NCBI RefSeq assembly: GCF_030817655.1
Contig: NZ_JAUSZM010000003.1
Location: forward strand, 9,114,001-9,178,000
Source of the DNA: Streptomyces sp. V4I2
GTDB lineage: Bacteria > Actinomycetota > Actinomycetes > Streptomycetales > Streptomycetaceae
Direction: 5' to 3'
DNA: 64,000 nt
The notes under the pieces were generated by a model. That model ran no database searches. It was given only the letters and a program-made list of their open reading frames with translations, and was not told the origin of the DNA. Shown one piece after another: positions 25,210 to 36,339 of this stretch; the stretch's first letter is position 1, and each line of letters starts with the position of its first letter. A program made the translations under genes and the position numbers.

Positions 25210-25844
25210 CGGCCGGAACCGTCCACTCCACGGCGTACGATGACTTGCCGTACACGAGGGGTGGGACCGTGGACCGTGCAGAGGTCGGCGCGCTCGTCCA
25301 GTCCGCCGTCGACGGCGACGCGGCGGCCTGGAAGGCGCTGGTGGAAGGGCTGAGCCCGCTGGTGTGGTCCGTGGTGCGCGCGCATCGGCTGTCCGACGCC
25401 GACGCGCACGAGGTGTACCAGACCGTGTGGTTCCGCTTCGCCCAGCATCTGGGCCGGATCCGCGAACCGGAGAAGGCGGGCTCCTGGCTGGCCAGCACCG
25501 CGCGGCACGAGTGCCTGAAGGTGCTCAAGAGCTTAAGGCGGCTGATGCCGACGGACGACCCGCAGGTCCTGGACCGGATCAGCGAGGACCGTACGCCGGA
25601 GCAGTCGTTCCTCGATTCGGAGGAAGCCGCCGCCGAGACCGAGCGGATCCGGCGGGTGTGGCAGGAGTTCGAGGAACTCGGCGACCGGTGCCGGCAGTTG
25701 CTGCGGGTGCTGATGGCCTCGCCGCCGCCGAGCTACCAGGAGGTGTCCGGCGCACTGGGGATCGCGGTGGGCAGTATCGGGCCGTTGCGCCAGCGCTGTC
25801 TGCGCCGCCTGCGGGCCCGACTCGACGCACGGGGAGCGTTGTGA
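25206..25844 (+). CDS. ECF-like RNA polymerase sigma factor
   Basis: A 212-residue sigma-70 family protein. Region 2 is visible as AWKALVEGLSPLVWSVVRAH and VYQTVWFRFAQHLGRIREPE (the DA-x-x-VYQ-x-VW pattern of ECF factors). Region 4 is SYQEVSGALGIAVGSIGPLR followed by QRCLRRLRARL. Codon 110 is a TTA leucine, so translation should depend on the bldA tRNA. The ATG at 25,206 overlaps the protease stop; an in-frame GTG at 25,269 with GAGGGGTGGGACC is a serious alternative. No classical anti-sigma gene follows; the next gene encodes an acidic protein that may play that role. Confidence 0.88.
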   Translation: MTAGTVHSTAYDDLPYTRGGTVDRAEVGALVQSAVDGDAAAWKALVEGLSPLVWSVVRAHRLSDADAHEVYQTVWFRFAQHLGRIREPEKAGSWLASTARHECLKVLKSLRRLMPTDDPQVLDRISEDRTPEQSFLDSEEAAAETERIRRVWQEFEELGDRCRQLLRVLMASPPPSYQEVSGALGIAVGSIGPLRQRCLRRLRARLDARGAL

Positions 25845-26383
25845 ACGACATGAACGACATGAACGACATGAGTGATCTGAACGACCTGAATGGTGGCTCC
25901 TTCGCCGACGAAGGCATCGGCGACGAGGAGTTCGGCGACGGACCGGACGCCGGGTTCGACGACAGTCTCCTGGACGATCTGCGCCTGGCGGCCGGCATCC
26001 TGGACCCGGTGCCGGCCGAGCTGCGGCAACTCGCCGTCGAGGCCTACGCGCTGCACGACCTCGACGCCCGGCTCGCCGAGCTGACCTTCGATTCGCTGGT
26101 CGACGCGATCCCGGTCAGAGGAGCGACGGATTCGCCGCGGATGCTGACCTTTCACACCGGTGACGTGACGGTCGACGTCGAGGTGACGGCACAGGGCCTC
26201 ATGGGACAGGTACTGCCCCCGCAGCCGGCCGGCATCGAGGTGCTCAGCGGACCCCGCACCGGCGCCTCGCTCACGGCCGACGACATGGGGCGCTTCACCT
26301 CCGACGTGGCCCCCGCCGGGCCCTTCGCACTGCGGCTGCGGGCCGGCGGGGAGGTGGTGGTCACGGAGTGGCTGCGGGCCTGA
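25841..26383 (+). CDS. Small acidic protein of the CHAT/S8/sigma operon, function unknown
   Basis: A 180-residue, strongly acidic protein. It opens with a repeat of Asn-Asp-Met (9-base DNA unit AACGACATG, three tandem copies, then diverged copies), followed by an Asp/Glu/Gly-rich segment to about residue 45. Residues 47-90 look helical (LLDDLRLAAGILDPVPAELR), and the rest is beta-rich (MLTFHTGDVTVDVEVTAQGL). The GTG start overlaps the sigma stop (GTGA). No known domain recognised. Tight coupling suggests it binds the sigma factor or is a protease substrate. Confidence 0.75.
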   Translation: MNDMNDMNDMSDLNDLNGGSFADEGIGDEEFGDGPDAGFDDSLLDDLRLAAGILDPVPAELRQLAVEAYALHDLDARLAELTFDSLVDAIPVRGATDSPRMLTFHTGDVTVDVEVTAQGLMGQVLPPQPAGIEVLSGPRTGASLTADDMGRFTSDVAPAGPFALRLRAGGEVVVTEWLRA

Positions 26384-26392
26384 GCCGGCGGC

Positions 26393-26545
26393 CCCTTCGC
26401 ACCACGGGGACGGGCGGGGCCCGCGGATCATCGCCTTCCGGCGCCGGATGACCTGGCCGGCGGTGACCGCGAGCCGCAGCCCGGGCATCCGGTCGAGCAG
26501 TGTGCCGACCAGCAGCCCGGTCTGCAGCCGGGCGACGACGGCGCC
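26393..26545 (-). pseudogene. Relic of the C-terminus of a cytochrome P450
   Basis: The minus strand reads VARLQTGLLVGTLLDRMPGL then RLAVTAGQVIRRRKAMIRGP, the helix L and final strands of a P450. The usual end (LPVxW) appears only after a frame change (VPVV). The heme-binding cysteine region and everything before it is absent. Non-functional. Confidence 0.65.
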
Positions 26546-26702
26546 GGTGCGGGAGGGGGCAGAGGGCCCTTGCCCATGAGGTCCACGAGGCCGCGTCGAA
26601 CTCCGTCCCCTCCAGGCCGCACTCGGCCGGCCCTGTACCGGCGGCGGCACCTGCCCGGTCGGCGCCGTGGTCTCCTCGGTCGTGCCCCATCCTCACCACC
26701 GC

Positions 26703-26818
26703 CCGTCCGCCTTTCCCTCCGGGGTGGTCCAGCGGGGGTCAGCCGGTCAGGGCGTCGAGGAGGCGGGCCAGGGCGGGCGCGTGAGGGGTCGGTCCGGCGC
26801 CCGCCCTGGCCCGCCTCC
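26703..26818. repeat. Duplicated 3' end of the N-formylglutamate amidohydrolase gene, with a perfect 22-bp hairpin
   Basis: Bases about 26,703-26,780 repeat, imperfectly, about 26,827-26,907, which covers the last codons of the amidohydrolase gene. On the minus strand the extra copy still reads ALARLLDALTG then stop, against ALACLVDALTG in the gene. At 26,759-26,780 and 26,797-26,818 two perfect 22-base arms (starting GGAGGCGGGCCAGG) form a hairpin with a 16-base loop, which may act as a terminator. The surrounding gap 26,384-26,865 holds no intact gene. Confidence 0.7.
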
Positions 26819-26865
26819 GCGGCCCGTCTGTCCGTCCGCCTTTTGTGCCGGGGTAGTTCAGGGGG

Positions 26866-27663
26866 TCAGCCGGTCAGGGCGTCGACGAGGCAGGCCAGGG
26901 CTTGCGCAAGACGCGTCAGCCCAGGGCCGGCCGGGCCGCCCGGCTCGCTCATGTAGGTGTCCCGGCGGATCTCCACCATCAACGCGCTCACCCTCCGCTC
27001 CGTCCCGTAGAACTCCAGCGGCACGTACGCCCCGCCGAACGGGCTGTCGAGCCCGATCTCCCCGCACTCCGCGAACGCCTCCCGTGCGGCGGCGAGCAGT
27101 TCGGGCGGTGTGTGGAAGGAGTCGGTGCCCAGACAGACCGGCGGCCGCGGCCCCTCGCCGTGCAGCTCGTAGGGCAGGGCGCGGGTGGGATAGGAGTGCA
27201 CATCGATGATCACGGCCCGTCCGGCGGCCGCGAGCCGCTCGGCCACGGCCGCCGTCATCGCCCGTGCGTACGGCCGGAAGTACCGCGCGATCAACGGCTC
27301 CGGGTCGGTGTCCGCGGGCCGCAGCGGTGCGCGATGCGTCGTCCGCGTGTACACGGCGCCCATCCCCACGGCGAGCATCTCCTCCCGCTCGTCCGGGAAC
27401 CGTTCCGGGTCCACGACCAGCCGCGAGAGCCGGTTGACGAACCGCCAGGGAACCACCGAGGACAACTGGGAGGCCTCGGCGGCGATCTCCGCGGTGTGCG
27501 CGTCGGTGATGTGGTCGAGCTCCCGCTCCAGCTCCGCGTCGTCCAGCACGATCCCCGCCCGCACCGCAGGCGGTATCTCCCGCGCCGAGTGCGGCACATG
27601 AAGGATCACCGGGGAGTCCGCCGCGCCGGGCAGCAGCTCGAAGGACGGTGCGGCGGAGGTCAT
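26866..27663 (-). CDS. N-formylglutamate amidohydrolase
   Basis: A 265-residue metal-dependent amidohydrolase that releases formate from N-formyl-L-glutamate in one histidine degradation route. Family motifs are VILHVPHSAREIP, the basic/acidic ELDHITDAHT, FVNRLSRLVVDPERFPDERE and IIDVHSYPTRALP, with conserved ALMVEIRRDTYM near the end. The length is normal for the family. No hut genes are close, so it may serve as a general N-formyl or aspartoacylase-like enzyme. ATG at 27,663; the gene is divergent from the DUF5713 gene. Confidence 0.88.
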   Translation of the reverse strand: MTSAAPSFELLPGAADSPVILHVPHSAREIPPAVRAGIVLDDAELERELDHITDAHTAEIAAEASQLSSVVPWRFVNRLSRLVVDPERFPDEREEMLAVGMGAVYTRTTHRAPLRPADTDPEPLIARYFRPYARAMTAAVAERLAAAGRAVIIDVHSYPTRALPYELHGEGPRPPVCLGTDSFHTPPELLAAAREAFAECGEIGLDSPFGGAYVPLEFYGTERRVSALMVEIRRDTYMSEPGGPAGPGLTRLAQALACLVDALTG

Positions 27664-27748
27664 GAGGCGGCTCCCGGGGGGCGTTGTCAGTGGCGTGGTT
27701 CACGATCAAGGTGCCACATCGGAACGTCGAGGAAGGGCGGGGCGCAGC

Positions 27749-28090
27749 ATGCCCGTCAGCAACCAGCAGGTGACCGCACACCCGTTTCTCAAGGGGCTCT
27801 ACCAGGACGACTACTACCCCGACCGCGTGGTGGACCGGGGCAGGGAGATCCTGCTGCGGCTGTGCGAGCGCATCGAGGCCGAGTGGCCCGCCGACCTGTT
27901 GGCGCTGTACGCCCTGACCCAGGCGGCCACCGAGGAGTTCAACGACCTGCAGGCCGCCTTCGAGGAGGCCGACAGCGACATCGAGACGGTGGCCCGCGAG
28001 GAGATAGCCGAGGACTTCTGGTTCGTGGCACAGGCCTACGGCTTTTCGGACGCGGACGTGGAGGCGCTGATCGCCACCCGGGACTGGTGA
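27749..28090 (+). CDS. DUF5713 family protein
   Basis: A 113-residue, acidic, mostly helical protein. Recognised by its full-length pattern: HPFLKGLYQDDYYPDRVVDR near the N-terminus, ATEEFNDLQAAFEEADSDIE in the middle, and ALIATRDW at the end. The function is unknown. A strong GAGGAAGGGCGGGG ribosome site precedes ATG 27,749. It is a single gene between the amidohydrolase and isocitrate dehydrogenase. Confidence 0.8.
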   Translation: MPVSNQQVTAHPFLKGLYQDDYYPDRVVDRGREILLRLCERIEAEWPADLLALYALTQAATEEFNDLQAAFEEADSDIETVAREEIAEDFWFVAQAYGFSDADVEALIATRDW

Positions 28091-28164
28091 GACACGGCTC
28101 CGCCCCGGCCGGGCGGCTGCCGGCCGGGGCGGAGTCAGGTACGGGCCTGTCTTGGGCCGTCGCG

Positions 28165-30384
<2,220 letters not shown>

Positions 30385-30607
30385 CGGGTGCTCCGCTCCA
30401 CGTCTGCAACATTGCTCGACATCAAGATATCTCCTGATCGACCTCGGCTCGACAGGGGTCCGCGCAGTCGTGCGGTCCGGTGAGAAATATCCGCTCCCAG
30501 GCAACCGATGCTTTCGATCATGCGGTCATGGAGGGTGATCACCCACGATCACCCATCGGATGCGGCGGCCGGTCCTGACCACCCGGTTGCCCGAGCGAAA
30601 GCTGACC

Positions 30608-32149
30608 ATGAGATATCGCACCAGAGTGACGGCCCCGGCCACCGCCCTGATCGGCACGGCCGCGGCCCTGACCACGGCCCCCTTGGCCCACGCGGCCCCG
30701 AAGGAGACCGGCACCCCGGGCCCCGAGACCCTCGGCGACCCTGTCTTCCCGAGCCTCGGCAACGACGGCTACCGCGTCTCGGCCTACCACCTCGACCTGG
30801 CCTACGACGCGACGACACAGCTCGTCGACGCGACGGCGACCCTGCGGATCCTCACCACCCAGGCCCTGACCCGCCTCTCCCTCGACGCCCTCGGCCTGGA
30901 CATACGCACGGTCCGTGTCGCTGGCGGCCCGGCCACGTACGAGCAGGTGGAGGAGAAGCTGCGGATCACGCCGGCGCGCCCGCTGCCGGCGAACGCGCCC
31001 GTCACCGTCTGCGTGGAGTACACGGCCGACCCGCGCCGGGAGCTCGCGCACACCGCCTGGGTCGCCACCCCGGACGGCTTCGCGGTGTGCCCCCAGCCGA
31101 ACTCCGCGCACACCGTCTTCCCCTGCAACGACCACCCGGCGGACAAGGCCGGATTCACCTTCCGCCTCACCGTGCCCAGCGGTCTGCGCGGCGTCGCCAC
31201 GGGCGCGCTCGTCCGCACCGAGAGCCTCGACGGCGACCGGACCGCGTACACCTACCGGTCCCGCTCGCCGATCGCCACCGAGCTGGTGCAGATCACCGTC
31301 GGCGACTACCTGGTCAAGGACCGGCAGGGCCCGCACGGCCTCCCGCTCCGGGACGTCGTGCCGGTCGCCCGCGCCGCCGCCCTGGAGCCCGCCCTCGCGC
31401 TCACCCCCCGGCTCGTCGAGTGGATCGAGCAGCGCCTGGGGGCGTACCCCTTCGAGACGTACGGCCTGCTGCCCTGCAACTCCGACGACCCGGCCGCCTT
31501 CGACTTCACGGGCCTGGAGACCCAGACGCTCACCCTTTACAAGCCGAACTACCTGCTCCAGGAGGAGTCGAGGATCGGCTCGCACATGATGCACGAGCTG
31601 GTCCACTCCTACTTCGGCAACAGCGTCAGCCCCGCCACCTGGGCCGACCTGTGGCTGAACGAGGGTCACGCCGACTTCTACGGACTGCTGTACCGCTACG
31701 AGCGCGGCTGGGCCGACTCACTGGGCCTGACCACCATGGAAGCCCGGATGAAGGACACGTACGCGCGCGGCGACCAGTGGCGCAGGACCTCCGGGCCGGT
31801 CGCGTCGCCCAACGAGGCGAACCTCTTCGACAGCCAGCGCTACCTGGGCGGCGTCCTGGTCCTCTACGCGCTCCGGCAGGCCGTCGGCGAGGACGTCTTC
31901 CACGCCGTCGAGCGGACCTTCCTGGAGCGGTACCGCAACTCGTCCGCGTCCACGGAGGACTACATCGCCGTCGCCTCGGAGGTCTCCGGGCAGGACCAGT
32001 CCGGCTTCCTGCGGGACTGGCTGTACGGCACGAAGAACCCGCGGATGCCCGGCCACCCGGACTGGACGGTCACGCCGGTGAGCTCGTCGCTGCGGCAGCC
32101 GGAGAGCCGGACGGGCGGGCACTACCACGACAACTCGGCCACCCTGTAA
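30608..32149 (+). CDS. Secreted M1-family zinc aminopeptidase-like protein
   Basis: A 513-residue protein with a signal peptide (MRYRTRVTAPATALIGTAAA, cleavage near AHAA). The gluzincin zinc site is complete: His329-Glu330-x-x-His333 in HELVHSYF, and Glu352 in NEGHAD exactly 19 positions after the second His. The N-terminal domain is the M1 beta-saddle, and the protein lacks the long C-terminal helical domain of PepN, as in smaller secreted Streptomyces members. It probably trims peptides outside the cell. ATG 30,608 is chosen because the signal peptide starts there. Confidence 0.9.
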   Translation: MRYRTRVTAPATALIGTAAALTTAPLAHAAPKETGTPGPETLGDPVFPSLGNDGYRVSAYHLDLAYDATTQLVDATATLRILTTQALTRLSLDALGLDIRTVRVAGGPATYEQVEEKLRITPARPLPANAPVTVCVEYTADPRRELAHTAWVATPDGFAVCPQPNSAHTVFPCNDHPADKAGFTFRLTVPSGLRGVATGALVRTESLDGDRTAYTYRSRSPIATELVQITVGDYLVKDRQGPHGLPLRDVVPVARAAALEPALALTPRLVEWIEQRLGAYPFETYGLLPCNSDDPAAFDFTGLETQTLTLYKPNYLLQEESRIGSHMMHELVHSYFGNSVSPATWADLWLNEGHADFYGLLYRYERGWADSLGLTTMEARMKDTYARGDQWRRTSGPVASPNEANLFDSQRYLGGVLVLYALRQAVGEDVFHAVERTFLERYRNSSASTEDYIAVASEVSGQDQSGFLRDWLYGTKNPRMPGHPDWTVTPVSSSLRQPESRTGGHYHDNSATL

Positions 32150-32187
32150 GGGGTCAGCCGAGGCAGGCGGTCAGTCGAGCCGGGCGG

Positions 32188-33285
32188 TCAGTCGAGCCGG
32201 GCGGAGGGGACTTCGTCCGGCTCGAGCTCCGCGCCGCGCTGCTGCGGGATCACCACCGCGCCCTGCTGCAACGCCACCGTCCGGGCCGGCGCCGGGATGC
32301 GGATGCCCTCGGCGCGGTAGCGCCTGTGCAGGCGCTTGATGAACTCGTGCTTGATCCGGTACTGGTCGCTGAACTCGCCGACGCCCAGGATCACCGTGAA
32401 GCCGATCCGGGAGTCGCCGAAGGTGTGGAAACGGACCAGCGGCTCGTGCTCGGGGAGCGCGCCGGTGATCTCGGTCATCACCTCGGCGACGACCTCGATG
32501 GTCACCCGCTCGACCTGCTCCAGGTCGCTGTCGTAGGCGACCCCCGCCTGCACCAGGATGGTCAACTGCTGCTCGGGACGCATGAAGTTGGTCATGTTCG
32601 TCTTCGCGAGCTCCCCGTTGGGGATGACGACCAGGTTGTTGGAGAGCGAGCGGACCGTGGTCTGCCGCCAGTTGATGTCCTCGACGTAGCCCTCCTCGCC
32701 GCTGCTCAGCCGGATGTAGTCGCCGGGCTGCACGGTCTTGGAGGCGAGGATGTGGATGCCCGCGAAGAGGTTGGCGAGGGTGTCCTGGAGGGCCAGCGCG
32801 ACCGCCAGACCGCCGACGCCCAGCGCGGTGAGCATCGGCGCTATGGAGATGCCCAGCGTCTGGAGCACCACCAGGAAGCCGATCGCCAGGATCAGTACCC
32901 GGGTGATGTTGACGAAGATCGTGGCCGATCCGGCGACGCCGGGGCGGGACTGGGTGACCGACCGCATCAGGCCGGCGACGACCCGGGCCACGGCCACCGT
33001 CACGACGAAGATCAGCAGGACGGTCAGCACCTGGTTGACGTTGTGCTGGACCGTCGCGGTCAGCGGCAGCGCCGCCGCCGCGGAGGCCGCGCCGCCCGCA
33101 ATCGCGGCCCACGGGACCGCGGTCCGCAGCGCGTCCACGATGACGTCGTCGCCGCTCCAGCGGGTGCGGTCGGCGTGCTTGCCCAGCCAGCGCAGCAGCA
33201 TCCGCAGCAGGAACGCCGCCAGCAGGCCCGCGATCACCGCGATGCCGGCGATCACCAGGTCGTCCATGGTGAGGTCCCGCTTCAC
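32188..33285 (-). CDS. MscS-family mechanosensitive channel
   Basis: A 365-residue membrane protein. The N-terminal half has about five membrane helices (LVIAGIAVIAGLLAAFLLRM, WAAIAGGAASAAAALPL and others). The pore-lining helix TM3 is ALGVGGLAVALALQDTLANL, and the soluble beta domain follows (GEEGYVEDINWRQTTVRSLS). MscS channels open under membrane tension and release solutes in hypo-osmotic shock. The GTG start at 33,285 has GGAGGTGACCG in front. Convergent with the M1 peptidase gene. Confidence 0.92.
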   Translation of the reverse strand: MKRDLTMDDLVIAGIAVIAGLLAAFLLRMLLRWLGKHADRTRWSGDDVIVDALRTAVPWAAIAGGAASAAAALPLTATVQHNVNQVLTVLLIFVVTVAVARVVAGLMRSVTQSRPGVAGSATIFVNITRVLILAIGFLVVLQTLGISIAPMLTALGVGGLAVALALQDTLANLFAGIHILASKTVQPGDYIRLSSGEEGYVEDINWRQTTVRSLSNNLVVIPNGELAKTNMTNFMRPEQQLTILVQAGVAYDSDLEQVERVTIEVVAEVMTEITGALPEHEPLVRFHTFGDSRIGFTVILGVGEFSDQYRIKHEFIKRLHRRYRAEGIRIPAPARTVALQQGAVVIPQQRGAELEPDEVPSARLD

Positions 33286-33483
33286 CGGTCACCTCCGCAG
33301 AGCAGTCCTGCGGCGAAGGCCTTCGCCGACGGCCGGATGTGAAGTTGCGTCACGTTGCCACCTGTTCGATTCCGGGATGAGAGGCCGCGTCGGCCAGGAA
33401 ACCCCCCAGGGCCGACGCGACCGCTCATCCTGCCGCATCGGGTACAGGAGTTCGTACCTGGAGCGGTGCCGGATCGCGGTGTT

Positions 33484-35013
33484 TCAGACGATTCCCTCGG
33501 ACAGTTCGGCCTGTTCCCGGTCGGAGTACGCGGCCGTGGTGGGCGTTCCGTACGAGCGGCGGGCGACGAACCACCACACCGTGGCCAGGAGCAGGACGAC
33601 GGCGAGGGCCACGGACGCGTAGTTCATCGTGTCCACCGTGACCGGCGAGGACTGCGGCAGGCAGAACAGGACCGTCACACAGGCCACCCACACCACAGCA
33701 ACCCATCCGATCGGCTTGCTCCACCGGCCCAGGCTCCACGGACCCGGCTGAAAACGATCCCCCGCGCGCAGCCGCAGCAGCACGGGAATGGCGTACGCCG
33801 GGGTGATGCCGATCACGTTGATGGCCGTCACCGCGCCGTACGCGGTCGCCGAGTACAGGGAGGGCAGGGCGAGCAGACCGGCGACCACCACCGACAGCCA
33901 CACCGCCGCGACCGGGGTCTGAGTGCGGTCGCTGACCTTGCGCCACAGTGCGGAACCCGGCAGGGCCTTGTCCCGGCTGAACGCGAACACCATGCGGCTG
34001 GCCGCGGCGACCTCGGCGTTGCCGCAGAACAGCTGGGCCACGATCACCACGAGCAGCAGCGCGCTCGCGCCGTCCGTGCCCAGGCCGTCGAGGAGGATCT
34101 GCGCGGGCGGCACCCCGGTCTCGGTGGCCCGCGTGGCGTCGTAGTCCTGGATGGCGAAGGTGAGACCGGCGAGCAGCACGAAGCCCGCGAGCCACGACAC
34201 CCAGATGGAGCGGACGATGCCCTTCGCGGCCGACACCGACGCGTTGGAGGTCTCCTCGGACAGGTGCGCCGAGGCGTCGTAGCCGGAGAACGTGTACTGG
34301 GCGAGCAGCAGGCCGATCGCGGCCACGTAGACCGGGTTGGACCAGCCGGTGTCGTTGACGAACTCGGTGAAGACGAAGGACGGCGACTGGTGGTGGTCGG
34401 GGACGATCGCCAGGGCGCCCACGATGAGCGCGACGCCCGCCAGGTGCCACCAGACGGATATCGAGTTGAGCACGCTGACCAGCCGCACCCCGAACAGGTT
34501 CAGCACGGCGTGCAGCAGCAGGATCGCCATGAAGATCAGCATGGTCTTCTCCGGCGTCGGCTCGAAGCCCCACTGGAGGTTGGCGAACGCCCCCGCGAAC
34601 AGGGCGGCGCCGTAGTCGATGCCGGCGATCGCGCCGAGCAGACCGAGCAGGTTCAGCCAGCCCGTGTACCAGCCCCAGCGGCGCCCGCCGAGCCGGTCGG
34701 CCATGTAGTACAGGGCCCCGGACGTCGGATACGCGCTGGTGACCTCCGCCAGCGCGAGTCCCACGCACAGCACGAACAGGCCGACGCCCGCCCAGCCCCA
34801 CAGCATCACGGCGGGGCCGCCCGCCCCCATGCCGAAGCCGTACAGGGTCATGCAGCCGGACAGGATCGAGATCACCGAGAAGCTGATCGCGAAGTTGCCG
34901 AAGCCGCCCATGCGGCGGGCGAGCACCGGCCGGTAGCCGAGCTCGCGCAGCCGCTTCTCCTCGTCGTGCGGCGGTACTCCTCGGGATGTCGACGGACCGG
35001 GAGTGGGGGACAT
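33484..35013 (-). CDS. APC-superfamily amino acid permease
   Basis: A 509-residue transporter with twelve predicted membrane helices. Family motifs include RRMGGFGNFAISFSVISILS near the first helix, ALAEVTSAYPTSGALYYMAD, and the cytoplasmic GYDASAHLSEETSNASVSAA loop. This set is typical of the ACT/GABA-permease branch importing GABA, choline-like or basic amino acids. GGAGGTCC precedes ATG 35,013. It is followed upstream by a co-oriented helical-repeat gene 52 bases away, possibly one transcript. Confidence 0.9.
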   Translation of the reverse strand: MSPTPGPSTSRGVPPHDEEKRLRELGYRPVLARRMGGFGNFAISFSVISILSGCMTLYGFGMGAGGPAVMLWGWAGVGLFVLCVGLALAEVTSAYPTSGALYYMADRLGGRRWGWYTGWLNLLGLLGAIAGIDYGAALFAGAFANLQWGFEPTPEKTMLIFMAILLLHAVLNLFGVRLVSVLNSISVWWHLAGVALIVGALAIVPDHHQSPSFVFTEFVNDTGWSNPVYVAAIGLLLAQYTFSGYDASAHLSEETSNASVSAAKGIVRSIWVSWLAGFVLLAGLTFAIQDYDATRATETGVPPAQILLDGLGTDGASALLLVVIVAQLFCGNAEVAAASRMVFAFSRDKALPGSALWRKVSDRTQTPVAAVWLSVVVAGLLALPSLYSATAYGAVTAINVIGITPAYAIPVLLRLRAGDRFQPGPWSLGRWSKPIGWVAVVWVACVTVLFCLPQSSPVTVDTMNYASVALAVVLLLATVWWFVARRSYGTPTTAAYSDREQAELSEGIV

Positions 35014-35065
35014 GCGGGGACCTCCGGGGAAGGGACGGACGTACCGGGACATCAACGGGCGGGCG

Positions 35066-36055
35066 TCAGGCCTCGCGGGGCGCCGACCGGCTGCGCGCGC
35101 GGGCCTGGAGGAAGATCTGTACGGCTTGGGCCTGGTCGCCCGGATCCGCGGTGCGGTGGGTCCAGGGCACCGGCGTGTAGTACGGGCCGATCGCGTCGAA
35201 CACCCGGGCCGCCTCCTCGAACTGCAGCGCCCCCCATAGGGCGTGGGCAAGGTGGTTGAGGTCGAGCGGGGACTGTTCGACCGGCAGGGACTGCTCGAAC
35301 CAGGAGTGGTACGCCCGGCGTGCCTCGCGGGTGGCCTCCTCGGCCACCCAGTGCAGGTCCAGGGCGGCGGAGCGCCCGCCGCCGCGCCGGTAGCGCTCGG
35401 CCCGCACATGGAGCGGCAGGACGTGCAGCGCGGAGCCCGGCGGGGCCGTGCCGGCCACCCAGTGCGCGCAGCCGACCGCCTCCGCCAGCTGTTCCGACGC
35501 CGCCTGCGCGTACAGGAACTGCAGCATGCGGTGGTGGGCCTCGCGGTTGTAGGGGTCGCGCCGCTCGGCCTCGGCCAGCAGGCCCCACGGCCCGGGCGGC
35601 AGCATCGGTTCGGGCGGCGCCGCCCGGTGCTCCTCCCACAGCTGTCTGCGGTCCAGCTGGGCGAGCGCCAGCAGACACACCCAGGGCACCGGGTCCTTCG
35701 GTGCGGTCCGGGTGGCCGCGTCGCTCAGGTCCCAGGCCTCGATCCACAGTTCGTGGGTGCGGAGGTGTTCCTCGCGCCGGGCCCGTAACGCGCGTTCCAC
35801 GGCGACCCGGGCCCGCATCACCGCCGCCGGGACGCTGTCCGGTTCCTCGGCGAGCCAGGTCCGCACCACGTCGGTGCCGGCGGCGGCCGCGGCCAGGACC
35901 TGGGTGCGCTGCGTCCACTGCCACCAGGTCACGGTCCGCTCCAGCAGGGTGCGCATCGACATCCAGCGTCCGGTGCGCACCTCCTGGAGGGCGGCGCGCA
36001 GGTCGGTGTCGTGGCCTGCGGGGTCGTAGGCGGGACGCGCTCCGTCTCTGGCCAT
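35066..36055 (-). CDS. Helical-repeat (TPR/SEL-like) hypothetical protein with a TTA codon
   Basis: A 329-residue, Ala/Arg/Trp-rich protein without signal peptide or membrane segments. Several helix pairs of TPR-like spacing can be seen (for example PVPWVCLLALAQLDRRQLWE and REAHHRMLQFLYAQAASEQL). No enzyme motif seen. Codon 90 is TTA (35,786-35,788), so it may be translated only when the bldA tRNA is present. Co-oriented with the amino-acid permease. Confidence 0.7.
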   Translation of the reverse strand: MARDGARPAYDPAGHDTDLRAALQEVRTGRWMSMRTLLERTVTWWQWTQRTQVLAAAAAGTDVVRTWLAEEPDSVPAAVMRARVAVERALRARREEHLRTHELWIEAWDLSDAATRTAPKDPVPWVCLLALAQLDRRQLWEEHRAAPPEPMLPPGPWGLLAEAERRDPYNREAHHRMLQFLYAQAASEQLAEAVGCAHWVAGTAPPGSALHVLPLHVRAERYRRGGGRSAALDLHWVAEEATREARRAYHSWFEQSLPVEQSPLDLNHLAHALWGALQFEEAARVFDAIGPYYTPVPWTHRTADPGDQAQAVQIFLQARARSRSAPREA

Positions 36056-36219
36056 CAGCCGCTCGCCCCCGGGAACGGGAACAGGTCGGGCAGGACGGCA
36101 GGGTGGAGTAACAACAGCCCTCCTCGGGGCGGCGGTTGAGGAGATCGCGTTGGTCGGCGGTCACTATAGGGGCGCCGCATGTGCGCCACCCGCGGTTCCC
36201 GGACTTCTTTGTTGTAAAG

Positions 36220-36229
36220 GTCAATTGAC
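36220..36229. promoter_or_regulatory. Palindrome GTCAATTGAC in the divergent promoter region 36,056-36,339
   Basis: A perfect 10-base palindrome in the AT-richest part of the 284-base gap between the helical-repeat gene and the glycerol-kinase-type operon, about 110 bases before the kinase start. It may be an operator, but the length is too short for certainty. Nothing else is recognised in the gap. Confidence 0.35.
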
Positions 36230-36339
36230 TGGCCATCAGCCAATGCACGGCAGCGCGTACCGCCTGGTCGGCGCGCCCTTGACGCGACACCGCGGACGGC
36301 GGCAGGCTGTCGGGCTGTGATCACCGAGGAAGGGGCGTG

